DNA from: an uncultured Saprospiraceae bacterium
Lineage (GTDB): Bacteria > Bacteroidota > Bacteroidia > Chitinophagales > Saprospiraceae
Reading direction: 5' to 3'
Length of the DNA stretch: 8,235 nucleotides
Assembly: GCA_937967535.1 (NCBI GenBank)
Contig: CALCMV010000454.1
Location: 1 to 8,235 of the forward strand
Made by a program: the position numbers and the translations under genes. Under the pieces are notes generated by a model. It searched no databases. It was given only the letters and a program-made list of their open reading frames with translations, and had not been told where the DNA came from. Of this stretch, positions 1 to 6,613 are shown piece after piece; positions within the stretch are counted from its first letter, which is position 1, and each line of letters opens with the position of its first letter.

Positions 1-1
1 C

Positions 2-85
2 GTAGCGCGGCACTTCCAGTCCGCGCCTCGCATGAACGGGCTGGAAGCACCGTTCTACATTCGCGGACTTGAAGTACCGCGCTAC
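2..85. repeat. REP unit 1: three REPs in + / - / - order
   Basis: The first REP (+ strand) has GTAG at 2-5, stem CGCGG 6-10, a 10-base loop and stem CCGCG 21-25. The second (- strand) has stem AACGG 35-39, a 10-base loop, stem CCGTT 50-54 and CTAC (GTAG on the minus strand) 55-58. The third (- strand) has stem CGCGG 62-66, a 10-base loop, stem CCGCG 77-81 and CTAC 82-85. All three share the pattern GTAG, 5-base stem, 10-base loop with a CTTC core, 5-base stem. The stems differ in a paired way (CGCGG/CCGCG against AACGG/CCGTT). A GTAG tetranucleotide beside a hairpin is the known signature of REPs mobilised by RAYT (TnpA-REP) transposases. No RAYT gene is in the window. Confidence 0.85.
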
Positions 86-172
86 AGTGTAAACGAGGTT
101 TTTGTTGATGGTAAAAAAATTAATGTAAAGGATGGCGTAGATGTGAATTTTGAAAAATTGGAATTAACGTAG
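2..172 (+). CDS. 3' end of an unidentified coding sequence that reads through a REP unit (partial)
   Basis: This frame is open from the window's left edge to a TAG at 170-172, giving 56 residues with no start visible upstream. The first 28 codons are exactly the 84-base REP unit at 2-85. The next 28 residues, beginning SVNEVFVDGKKINVK and ending EKLELT, have a natural-looking composition with alternating hydrophobic and charged residues, like a real protein C-terminus. The stop codon is part of the GTAG head of the second REP unit. A start at ATG 32, inside the repeat, would give a 46-residue protein. I do not recognise a family. It may be the tail of a functional gene tolerating a repeat insertion, a decaying gene, or a chance open frame. 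What is seen is the open frame; that it is translated is inference. Confidence 0.35.
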   Translation, partial: VARHFQSAPRMNGLEAPFYIRGLEVPRYSVNEVFVDGKKINVKDGVDVNFEKLELT

Positions 173-225
173 CGCGGCACTTCCAGTCTGCGCCTCGCAT
201 GAACGGGCTGGAAGCACCGTTCTAC
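169..225. repeat. REP unit 2: truncated, + / - only
   Basis: This copy matches unit 1 over 61 bases (168-228 against 1-61) with one difference, C22 to T189. The difference falls in the second stem half and leaves a G-T wobble instead of a G-C pair. The first REP has GTAG 169-172, stem 173-177 and stem 188-192. The second (- strand) has stem 202-206, stem 217-221 and CTAC 222-225. The third REP found in units 1 and 3 is absent: the match ends at 228 and unrelated leader of the NADAR gene follows. The near identity to unit 1 only 167 bases away suggests recent duplication or recent transposition. Confidence 0.85.
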
Positions 226-230
226 ATTTG
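223..230 (+). promoter_or_regulatory. Candidate -7 box (TACATTTG) ahead of the NADAR gene
   Basis: TACATTTG matches the Bacteroidota -7 consensus TAnnTTTG exactly. Its first five or six bases come from the end of REP unit 2, and its last bases from flanking DNA. No TTG lies at the expected distance upstream for a -33 element, so this is half a promoter at best. It sits 83 bases before the chosen NADAR start. Confidence 0.2.
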
Positions 231-313
231 AGAAATGCGATAGAGAGGATATGGGAACTAATTGGTGCTGCAAATCGTTTTTCATTTTTACAACTAAAAA
301 AATCGAAAACACG

Positions 314-856
314 ATGAAATACAATCTTGAATGGGTCAAAAATCAATACGAATCACTTCCTAACCTCAAATATATCTTCTTCTGGGGACATCGCCCAAAT
401 CCTGACGGTAGCATCAGGAAAAGTTGTTTTAGTCAATGGTGGGAAAGCGAATTTGAATACGAAAACCTACATTTCAAAACTGCCGAACATTGGATGATGT
501 ACAAAAAAGCCGAACTGTTTGAAGACATGGCTATCGCCAAACGCATCCTCGAAGTGCAGACACCCGCAGAAGCCAAAAAACTGGGGCGACAAGTCAAAAA
601 TTTTGATGAAACGACTTGGTTGGCGCACCGCGAAGACATCGTGGTACAAGGCAATCTCCTCAAATTTGGTCAGCATCCTGAGCTACAAGATTTTCTACTC
701 AAAACAGGTACGCGCGTACTCGTAGAGGCGAGTCCTGTGGACAATATTTGGGGCATTGGTTTGGCAAAAGATGTTGAAAATATAGAAAATCCTGATACGT
801 GGAGAGGACTGAATTTGCTTGGTTTTGCGCTAATGGAAGTACGGGATTTATTGTAA
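314..856 (+). CDS. NADAR family (YbiA-like, DUF1768) N-glycosidase-type protein
   Basis: The product is 180 residues, a normal length for single-domain NADAR/YbiA proteins. Recognisable blocks in order are FFWGH (22-26), FSQWW (39-43), FKTAEHWMMYKKAELF (54-69, with the typical T/S-E-H motif), AKKLGR (87-92), W102...R106, GNLLKF.Q.PEL (113-124), LVEASPVDNIWGIGL (136-150) and a C-terminal LLGFALMEVRDLL. Family members such as E. coli YbiA hydrolyse N-glycosidic bonds, for example in reactive riboflavin-pathway intermediates; others act on ADP-ribose adducts. The exact substrate here cannot be told from sequence. It should be cytoplasmic, as no signal peptide is seen. I chose ATG 314 because the family region begins just after it. 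An in-frame ATG at 251 follows a GAGAGG purine run and would add 21 residues that resemble no family sequence. The gene stands alone between REP units, and its TAA stop lies in a degenerate REP head. Confidence 0.88.
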   Translation: MKYNLEWVKNQYESLPNLKYIFFWGHRPNPDGSIRKSCFSQWWESEFEYENLHFKTAEHWMMYKKAELFEDMAIAKRILEVQTPAEAKKLGRQVKNFDETTWLAHREDIVVQGNLLKFGQHPELQDFLLKTGTRVLVEASPVDNIWGIGLAKDVENIENPDTWRGLNLLGFALMEVRDLL

Positions 857-950
857 CGCAGTATTCCGGTTCGCATCGCATTAGTTTTGTATTAGCATGA
901 ACGGGCTGGAAGCACCATTCTACATTCGCGGACTGGAAGTGCCGCGCTAC
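853..950. repeat. REP unit 3: degenerate + REP followed by two intact - REPs
   Basis: The two minus-strand REPs are well preserved. One has stem 900-904, stem 915-919 and CTAC 920-923; the other has stem 927-931, stem 942-946 and CTAC 947-950. In the first, one stem base is changed (CCATT for CCGTT), leaving a wobble on the minus strand. The leading plus-strand REP (853-875) is decayed: GTAA for GTAG, CGCAG for CGCGG, TCGCA for CCGCG, and a loop one base short. Its differences from unit 1 are all transitions. The link to the second REP is about ten bases longer than in unit 1 (AT-rich, around 882-895). The unit starts inside the last codon and stop of the NADAR gene and could also act as a 3' mRNA hairpin. 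Confidence 0.75.
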
Positions 951-1089
951 AGGATGCTGACATATTTTTTAGATTTCAGCAGTAAAAAAAGCCCACAATA
1001 TTTTCTTCTAATAAAAACCAGAGTAACAAGCTAAATATTACTTTTTTTCCGTCATTTATTGCTTTTCGTTTTGTTTTCTAATATATAAC

Positions 1090-1120
1090 TTGCTATCTTA
1101 GTGTTAATATTACACTTTTG
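1090..1120 (+). promoter_or_regulatory. Candidate promoter for the susC-like gene
   Basis: TTG at 1090-1092, a 20-base gap and CACTTTTG at 1113-1120 resemble the Bacteroidota -33 / -7 arrangement (TTG, about 19-20 bases, TAnnTTTG) with one mismatch in the -7 box. Transcription would start near 1127, giving a leader of about 20 bases before the ATG at 1146. The rest of 951-1145 is AT-rich with poly-A and poly-T runs, and I see no gene or other signal in it. Confidence 0.35.
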
Positions 1121-1145
1121 AACTTATTAATGAAAACTATTAACT

Positions 1146-4100
1146 ATGAGAGAAGTAAATTACTATACTTTTTTAGGAAAGACCATTAGGCACCTTGCTG
1201 CTATGTTGGTCTTTTCTCTGTTTTGTGTAGGGCTTTCGGCACAAAACACGACCGTTTCCGGTATAGTCACTGACGACACCGGAGTAGGGCTTATCGGCGT
1301 AACGGTTGTGGTAGCAGGTACTACAAATGGTACTGTCACCGACCTTGACGGCAAATACAACATTCAGGCTGCTAAGGGCGAAACCTTAGAGTTTTCCTAT
1401 GCCGGTTTTGCTACACAAAAATTGGTAGTCGGCGACAACGCTACGCTCGACGTAGGTTTATTGACTGATGCCGAAGACCTTGTAGAAGTCGTTGTGACAG
1501 GTTATTCTGTGGACAGACGAAGAAGTACACCCGGGTCTGTTTCTACTGTCGAAGCTTCTGATTTAGCCGTAATTCCCTCCGGCGATGTAGAGCAGCAATT
1601 ACAAGGCAGGGTCGCGGGCGTAACAGTCATTTCAAATGGTCAGCCGGGTACGACCAGCCAGATAAGGGTCAGAGGTTATGGGGCTTTGGGCGGAAATGAA
1701 CCGCTTTATGTCATTGATGGTGTACCGACAACCAGCACCAATTTTTTGAATCCTGATGAAATCGAAACCGTCACCGTTTTGAAGGATGCGACTGCGGCTT
1801 CTATATATGGTGCGCGTGCTGCGAGTGGTGTAATTGTTTATACGACTAAAAAAGGAAAAAAAGAAAAACGTCCTCTGGAAGTTACATATAATGGCGTAGT
1901 CGGAGTGACTGACCCCGGCAACTCACCCGCTATTATGAATCCTCAGGATCATGCCGAGTGGACTTGGACAGCAATACGAAATGCTGCTCTTCAAATCGGA
2001 GAAGAGCCTGCTTTTCAGCATGAACAATTTGGTGCAGGAGATTCACCTGTTTTGCCGGATTATCTTTTGGTAGGACCGGATAGAGCCGTATCGGGTACGG
2101 TCAATCTTGCAGACCATGAAGACCTTTATAATGTAGACCCCGAAGCCGGAGGTATTTATCAGGTAGTAAGAGCAGCTAGCGGCGAAGGAACAGACTGGTA
2201 TGATGAAATCACTCGTACCGCCTTTCTCCAACGCCATCATCTGGGCTTTTCCGGTGGAGGCGAGAACAATCGCTTCTTTGTCGGATTAGGTATGCAGGAG
2301 CAAGATGGTATTTTACTACATCAGGATTTTGCGCGATATTCTATGAGAATAAATAGTGAATTTGATGTGTTACCATTTTTGAGAATCGGACAAAACATTC
2401 AAACCTATTATCGTTCGGCTGATATTTTTGGAGATAGTGGAGGTATTGGTTCTTCTGATGATGAAAATATTGTCCTGACAGCATCCAGAATGGCATCTAT
2501 TATTCCTGTATTTGATGAGTTTGGAGGATATGCAGGTACTTCGGTGGGCGGATTCAACAATCCTCGTAATCCGGTAGCTGAACTGGACGGGCAACAGGAT
2601 AACCGCAACTTCCAAACCGCAATTTTTGGAAATCTCTATGCAGAATTAGAACCTATCAAAAATTTGGTCTTCCGTACCAACTTTGGTGGCGATCATGGCT
2701 CTAGTCATGCTTGGTCATTTACACGCCGTCAGTACGAAAACTCTGAGAATAATGCTTCCTTTGGCTTTAATCAAGGTTCTAATTTTTATAGAAACTGGGT
2801 ATGGACGAATACCGCTAATTACAAACTTAATTTTGGAGTTGGTAGCGCAGATATTTTGGTCGGACAAGAGGCTTTGAACTTTGGTGCAGGTAGAGGAATG
2901 GGTGCTTCGGGTATCAATCCATTCTCACAATCCGTAGAATTTGTAGGCATATCTACCGTAGGCGACCAAGTAGTCAGCGGTGGTCATGGAGATGGGGTCA
3001 ATTTTGCTTCTTACTTCGGTAGAGTCAACCTTGATTTGCAGGATAAATATATCGTCTCTTTCGTTGTTCGTCGCGATGGTTCTTCTCGTTTTGGTAGCGA
3101 AAATCGCTTTGGTGTATTTCCTGCGGTATCGGCTGCATGGCGATTGTCTTCAGAAAACTTCCTGAGCAATCTAGGCTTTTTGGAAGACTTGAAACTGCGT
3201 GCCGGATATGGTATCATGGGTAATTCTAACAACGTTGACCCCAACAACCAGTTCAGTCTCTATGCTACAAGTATTGGTGCATCCAGCTACGATATAGGTG
3301 GCACCAACTCAAGTGCGGAGCAAGGTTTTTTCAGGTCGCGTATCGGAAATCCATTCGCAAAATGGGAAAGAGCGATTACTTCTAATATCGGTCTTGATGC
3401 CTTGTTGTTCGATGGTAAATGGGATGTAGGCGTTGAATTTTGGGTGAAAAATACCGAAGACCTGCTATTCCGACAGCCACAAACGGTAATGGTCGGTGTA
3501 TTTGCAGAAGATCCTTTTGTCAATGTAGGTAAGATGAGAAATAGCGGAGTGGACTTCACTATTGTCCATAAAGGTGGCAATAAACTAAAATATGAAGTTG
3601 CGCTCAATGGCGGTTTCTTAAATAATGAAATTGTAGAGCTTGCCGAAGGTATTGACGATTTGCCAAATAGAAGTGCAGCCTATCGTGGTATTGTCCCTGT
3701 ATTGAATCAGGTGGGGCAGCCACTTTCGGCATTCTATGGATTTGAGGTAGAAGGCTTGTGGGCTAATGCAGCTGAAGTAGATGCTGCTAATGCAGCTGCT
3801 CGGGCGGCGGCAGCGGCTGATAACCCTGGACTTACGGAGCAAGAACTTGAGGCTATCGTTTTCCAGTCCGGTGCCGGAGCAGGTCGTTTCAGATTTGCGG
3901 ATATTGACAGCTTTGATGAAAATGGAGAACTCACCGGCGTACCGGATGGTATCATTGACTTGGCAGACAGAACGACTATCGGAAATCCTATTCCTGATTT
4001 TACCGGTGGTTTGACCGTTAAGTTGAATTATCAAAATTTTGGACTGGAAATGTATTCTTTTGCTTCTATCGGCAATGAAATCTATAATATTTCAAAATTA

Positions 4101-4496
4101 TTTACGGATTTCTACCCGCTATTCCCGGGTGCTGCTATTAGCGAAAGAGTAAGAGATTCTTGGTCTTTCGAGAATCCTACGGGAGATATTCCAATTTTTG
4201 AGAATGTTTCTAATTTTAGTACAAATACACAATCCAATTCCTTCTACGTGGAAAATGGTTCTTATTTCAGACTGCAAAATTTGACCCTTTCTTATGGTTT
4301 GCCCAAGCATATTACGGATGGCATCAACATGAGAGACATCAGGTTTACGGCAAGTGTCAACAACTTGTTTACCATCACCTCATATCAAGGTCTAGACCCA
4401 AGTGTAGGTGGTTCGGCAGATACCAATTTCGGAATTGATTTGGGTAATATTCCTATTACACGTAGCTTTACACTTGGCGTAAGAGCCGGATTTTAA
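1146..4496 (+). CDS. SusC/RagA-like TonB-dependent outer-membrane receptor
   Basis: This 1116-residue protein is full length for the family and should form the TonB-driven outer-membrane barrel of a nutrient uptake complex with the SusD-like lipoprotein downstream. A signal peptide covers residues 1-32 (hydrophobic core LAAMLVFSLFCVGL, cleavage after LSA). A CarboxypepD_reg-like domain spans about 36-105 (VSGIVTDDTGVGLIGV, DLDGKY). A TonB-box-like stretch is EVVVTGYS (114-121). The plug follows, with IRVRGYGALGGNEPLYVIDG and the SusC signature LKDATAASIYGARAASGV from residue 212. The barrel ends in SFTLGVRAGF with the usual terminal Phe. An alanine-rich stretch (about 873-893) precedes a conserved late-barrel block, IGNPIPDF. 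The start at 1146 gives a good signal peptide; ATG 1130 is in another frame and soon stops. The substrate cannot be inferred, since no linked enzyme is present. Confidence 0.95.
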   Translation: MREVNYYTFLGKTIRHLAAMLVFSLFCVGLSAQNTTVSGIVTDDTGVGLIGVTVVVAGTTNGTVTDLDGKYNIQAAKGETLEFSYAGFATQKLVVGDNATLDVGLLTDAEDLVEVVVTGYSVDRRRSTPGSVSTVEASDLAVIPSGDVEQQLQGRVAGVTVISNGQPGTTSQIRVRGYGALGGNEPLYVIDGVPTTSTNFLNPDEIETVTVLKDATAASIYGARAASGVIVYTTKKGKKEKRPLEVTYNGVVGVTDPGNSPAIMNPQDHAEWTWTAIRNAALQIGEEPAFQHEQFGAGDSPVLPDYLLVGPDRAVSGTVNLADHEDLYNVDPEAGGIYQVVRAASGEGTDWYDEITRTAFLQRHHLGFSGGGENNRFFVGLGMQEQDGILLHQDFARYSMRINSEFDVLPFLRIGQNIQTYYRSADIFGDSGGIGSSDDENIVLTASRMASIIPVFDEFGGYAGTSVGGFNNPRNPVAELDGQQDNRNFQTAIFGNLYAELEPIKNLVFRTNFGGDHGSSHAWSFTRRQYENSENNASFGFNQGSNFYRNWVWTNTANYKLNFGVGSADILVGQEALNFGAGRGMGASGINPFSQSVEFVGISTVGDQVVSGGHGDGVNFASYFGRVNLDLQDKYIVSFVVRRDGSSRFGSENRFGVFPAVSAAWRLSSENFLSNLGFLEDLKLRAGYGIMGNSNNVDPNNQFSLYATSIGASSYDIGGTNSSAEQGFFRSRIGNPFAKWERAITSNIGLDALLFDGKWDVGVEFWVKNTEDLLFRQPQTVMVGVFAEDPFVNVGKMRNSGVDFTIVHKGGNKLKYEVALNGGFLNNEIVELAEGIDDLPNRSAAYRGIVPVLNQVGQPLSAFYGFEVEGLWANAAEVDAANAAARAAAAADNPGLTEQELEAIVFQSGAGAGRFRFADIDSFDENGELTGVPDGIIDLADRTTIGNPIPDFTGGLTVKLNYQNFGLEMYSFASIGNEIYNISKLFTDFYPLFPGAAISERVRDSWSFENPTGDIPIFENVSNFSTNTQSNSFYVENGSYFRLQNLTLSYGLPKHITDGINMRDIRFTASVNNLFTITSYQGLDPSVGGSADTNFGIDLGNIPITRSFTLGVRAGF

Positions 4497-4518
4497 TATT
4501 CAATATGTTAGCAATTTT

Positions 4519-4639
4519 GAATTTTGAATGAAAAATTTTGAATGATAAGCAATACTAAATTTGTTAGTTTTTAATTATTAATAAAAAACAAAGTAAAATT
4601 TAAATTAATTTGTCATTCAAAATTCATAATTCAAAATTT
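4519..4639. repeat. Long imperfect AT-rich inverted repeat between susC-like and susD-like genes
   Basis: Arms at 4519-4545 and 4613-4639 pair at 23 of 27 positions around a 67-base AT-rich loop. The motif AATTTTGAATGA recurs within the left arm and again just after the susD-like gene (6501-6512). The pairing could form a long weak mRNA hairpin that lowers expression of the second gene or protects an upstream mRNA end. It could equally be a relic of a small mobile palindrome. The spacer 4497-4779 contains no gene that I can see. Confidence 0.5.
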
Positions 4640-4720
4640 GGCGAAGACATTGAATATTAAGTATAAATTTAAAATAATAATAATGTCGTTTGTCGGGCAT
4701 ATTTTTCTTGATATTATTTT

Positions 4721-4728
4721 TATTTTTG
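4721..4728 (+). promoter_or_regulatory. Candidate -7 box (TATTTTTG) ahead of the susD-like gene
   Basis: TATTTTTG is an exact match to TAnnTTTG, 52 bases before the chosen start of the susD-like gene. The nearest TTG elements are 10 and 28 bases upstream, not the preferred 19-20, and the surrounding sequence is T-rich, so chance is a real possibility. It would allow some separate transcription of the susD-like gene across the unusually long spacer. Confidence 0.18.
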
Positions 4729-4779
4729 TTATAAAATAATCGCCTGAATCAAGTGATATTATTTAAAATGATATTCAAA

Positions 4780-6489
4780 ATGAAAAAACTAAAATATATA
4801 TTTATACCATTACTTGCTGTTTTAATCATAATATCAGCATGTAGTGATGAGTTTTTGGATGTTGCACCAACCGGCTCATTGAGTGATACAGAGCTATCTA
4901 CACTCGCAGGAGTTGAAGGGACTCTAATTGGAACTTACTCTATGCTTTTGGGCAGAAACGGTTTTTACAGCGATGCGACCAATTGGTTTTGGGGCTCTGT
5001 GCTTGGAGGCGACGCCAATAAAGGCACCAACGAAGGTGACCAATCGCAGGTCAATGAAATTCAGCAATACAATGCACAAACCAATAATGGTTCTATATTG
5101 GAAAAATACGCAACCTGCTATGAAGGCGTTGCGCGTGCCAATGCCACTTTATTATTATTGAGCAACTCGACCACCATCGGGGCTGAAGATGCTACCCGCT
5201 TGGAGGGCGAAGCCAGATTTTTGAGAGGGCATTATTATTTTGATTTGAAAAGAAATTTTAATAATACACCTTATGTAGATGAAACTTGGGACGAAGTAAC
5301 ACCTGTCAGTAATGAGCCTGACCTGTGGACTTTCATCGAAGCTGATTTGAGATTTGGCTACGACAATCTACCCGGAACACAGAGCGACGCAGGTAGAGCC
5401 AACAAATGGGCAGCAGGTGCTTACTATGCAAAGGCTTTATTGTTTCAGGGCAAACACGCTGAGGCAAAAGCTGTACTTGATGATGTCATCGCAAATGGTG
5501 TCACCGCAAGCGGAGAGCCTTATGGCTTGAATGACAATTATGCCGATGCCTTCTTCTCGCCTAATGACAATAGCAAAGAATCTGTCTTTGCAGTTCAGGC
5601 GGCTACCGGAACAGGCTCTACGAATAATGCCAATCCCGGACAGGTCTTAAATTTCCCTCATGGAGGTGGCGACAGACCGGGCGGATGCTGCGGATTTTTC
5701 CAGCCAAGTACCGAACTGGCTAATAGCTTCCGTACAAATGCCGACGGGCTTCCTTTGCTCGATGGTTCGCACAATGATGCCGCCAATGCGCTGACAACAG
5801 ACCAAGGTATGTTTAGTGCAGACCCTTTTACGCCTGATGCGGGTAATTTAGACCCAAGAATTGACCATTCTATTGGGCGTAGAGGTATTCCATACTTAGA
5901 TTGGGGCAACCATCCGGGTAGAGACTGGATACGTGACCAGCCCTATGGCGGACCTTATTCTCCTAAGAAATTTATCTATTACAGAGATGTTGCAGGAAAT
6001 AATGACGGTAGTTCTTGGACACCGGGTTATACTACTGTGAATTATAATGTCATTCGTTACGCAGATGTGCTTTTATGGGCGGCAGAGTGTGAGATTGAAT
6101 TGGGTAATCTTGACGCCGGTCTGGATTTAATCAATATCGTAAGAGAGCGAGCCCAAAATTCTGTACTTATGGATGGTAATACGCCTGCGGCTAATTATGT
6201 GATAGCACCTTACACCTCTTTTGGCAGTCAGGATATGGCTAGAGCCGCTTTGAGAATGGAGCGTAAATTGGAACTTTCAGGAGAAGGGCATCGTCTGTAT
6301 GACTTAGTGAGATGGGGTATTGCCGCAAGTGTTTTGAACGACTATCTCTCTATCGAAAATGCCGTTCTCATTAATTCAGCATTCCAGCAGGGTTCATTTC
6401 AAGCTAATAAAAATGAATTTTTGCCGATTCCGCAAAATGAAATAGACCTTTTGGGAGCAGATATTTTGAGACAAAATCCGGGGTATTAA
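4780..6489 (+). CDS. SusD/RagB-like surface nutrient-binding lipoprotein
   Basis: This 569-residue protein is a complete SusD homologue, expected to sit as a lid on the SusC barrel at the cell surface and bind the ligand. Residues 1-21 are a lipoprotein signal (MKKLKYIFIPLLAVLIIIS, then A20, Cys21), followed by SDEF, whose acidic pair fits a Bacteroidota surface-export signal. SusD-family landmarks are EARFLRGHYYFDL (from 144), a TPR-like stretch WAAGAYYAKALLFQGKHAEA, ADVLLWAAECEIELGNLDAG, ERKLELSGEGHRLYDLVRWG (from 494), and the terminal FLPIPQNEIDL (from 547) to QNPGY. I chose ATG 4780 because it gives a typical lipoprotein signal; GTG 4753 and ATG 4768 are in-frame alternatives. It lies 283 bases after the susC-like stop, a long gap for this pair. 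A Gly/Pro/Cys-rich patch (GGGDRPGGCCGFF) is a local oddity. Confidence 0.95.
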   Translation: MKKLKYIFIPLLAVLIIISACSDEFLDVAPTGSLSDTELSTLAGVEGTLIGTYSMLLGRNGFYSDATNWFWGSVLGGDANKGTNEGDQSQVNEIQQYNAQTNNGSILEKYATCYEGVARANATLLLLSNSTTIGAEDATRLEGEARFLRGHYYFDLKRNFNNTPYVDETWDEVTPVSNEPDLWTFIEADLRFGYDNLPGTQSDAGRANKWAAGAYYAKALLFQGKHAEAKAVLDDVIANGVTASGEPYGLNDNYADAFFSPNDNSKESVFAVQAATGTGSTNNANPGQVLNFPHGGGDRPGGCCGFFQPSTELANSFRTNADGLPLLDGSHNDAANALTTDQGMFSADPFTPDAGNLDPRIDHSIGRRGIPYLDWGNHPGRDWIRDQPYGGPYSPKKFIYYRDVAGNNDGSSWTPGYTTVNYNVIRYADVLLWAAECEIELGNLDAGLDLINIVRERAQNSVLMDGNTPAANYVIAPYTSFGSQDMARAALRMERKLELSGEGHRLYDLVRWGIAASVLNDYLSIENAVLINSAFQQGSFQANKNEFLPIPQNEIDLLGADILRQNPGY

Positions 6490-6492
6490 TAC

Positions 6493-6548
6493 AATGAGTG
6501 AATTTTGAATGAATGAATATCAATCATGTTGAAAATTCACTCATTTTT
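6493..6548 (+). terminator. Rho-independent-type terminator after the susD-like gene
   Basis: A perfect 14-base inverted repeat (6493-6506 with 6532-6545) encloses a 25-base loop and runs into TTTTT at 6544-6548. It starts four bases after the stop codon. The stem is AT-rich, so termination may be partial, and a second hairpin follows. Confidence 0.6.
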
Positions 6549-6564
6549 GAGGACTAAAATATTG

Positions 6565-6600
6565 AATGGTCTGGCAACACAGCATGTTGTCAGACCATTT
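6565..6600 (+). terminator. Second strong hairpin terminator closing the sus-like unit
   Basis: Arms 6565-6579 and 6585-6599 form a 15-base stem with a single G-T wobble and the 5-base loop CAGCA. The central stem is GC-containing (GGTCTG with CAGACC), and a short T/C-rich tail follows. Because the arms are symmetrical it may also work on the other strand. Confidence 0.65.
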
Positions 6601-6613
6601 CTATGTGAATTAC

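Noticed and set aside
1..228. Possible CRISPR array, since repeated GC-rich palindromes recur at short distances
   Set aside because: Only three copies exist, spaced irregularly (about 84 bases and then over 600 bases including a gene), with compound internal hairpins; they are REP units.
251..313. Upstream in-frame start for the NADAR gene with a GAGAGG purine run before it
   Set aside because: The extra 21 residues do not resemble NADAR sequence, and Bacteroidota genes rarely depend on Shine-Dalgarno sites; kept only as an alternative start.
82..346. Minus-strand open frames of 85 and 60 residues over the REP units and NADAR leader
   Set aside because: They run across repeat DNA and the start of the NADAR gene, show no family motif, and are explained as shadows of repeats and coding sequence.
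3618..4034. A 138-residue minus-strand open frame inside the SusC-like gene
   Set aside because: It is fully antisense to a well-conserved SusC region and its composition is cysteine/serine-rich in the way of an antisense shadow.
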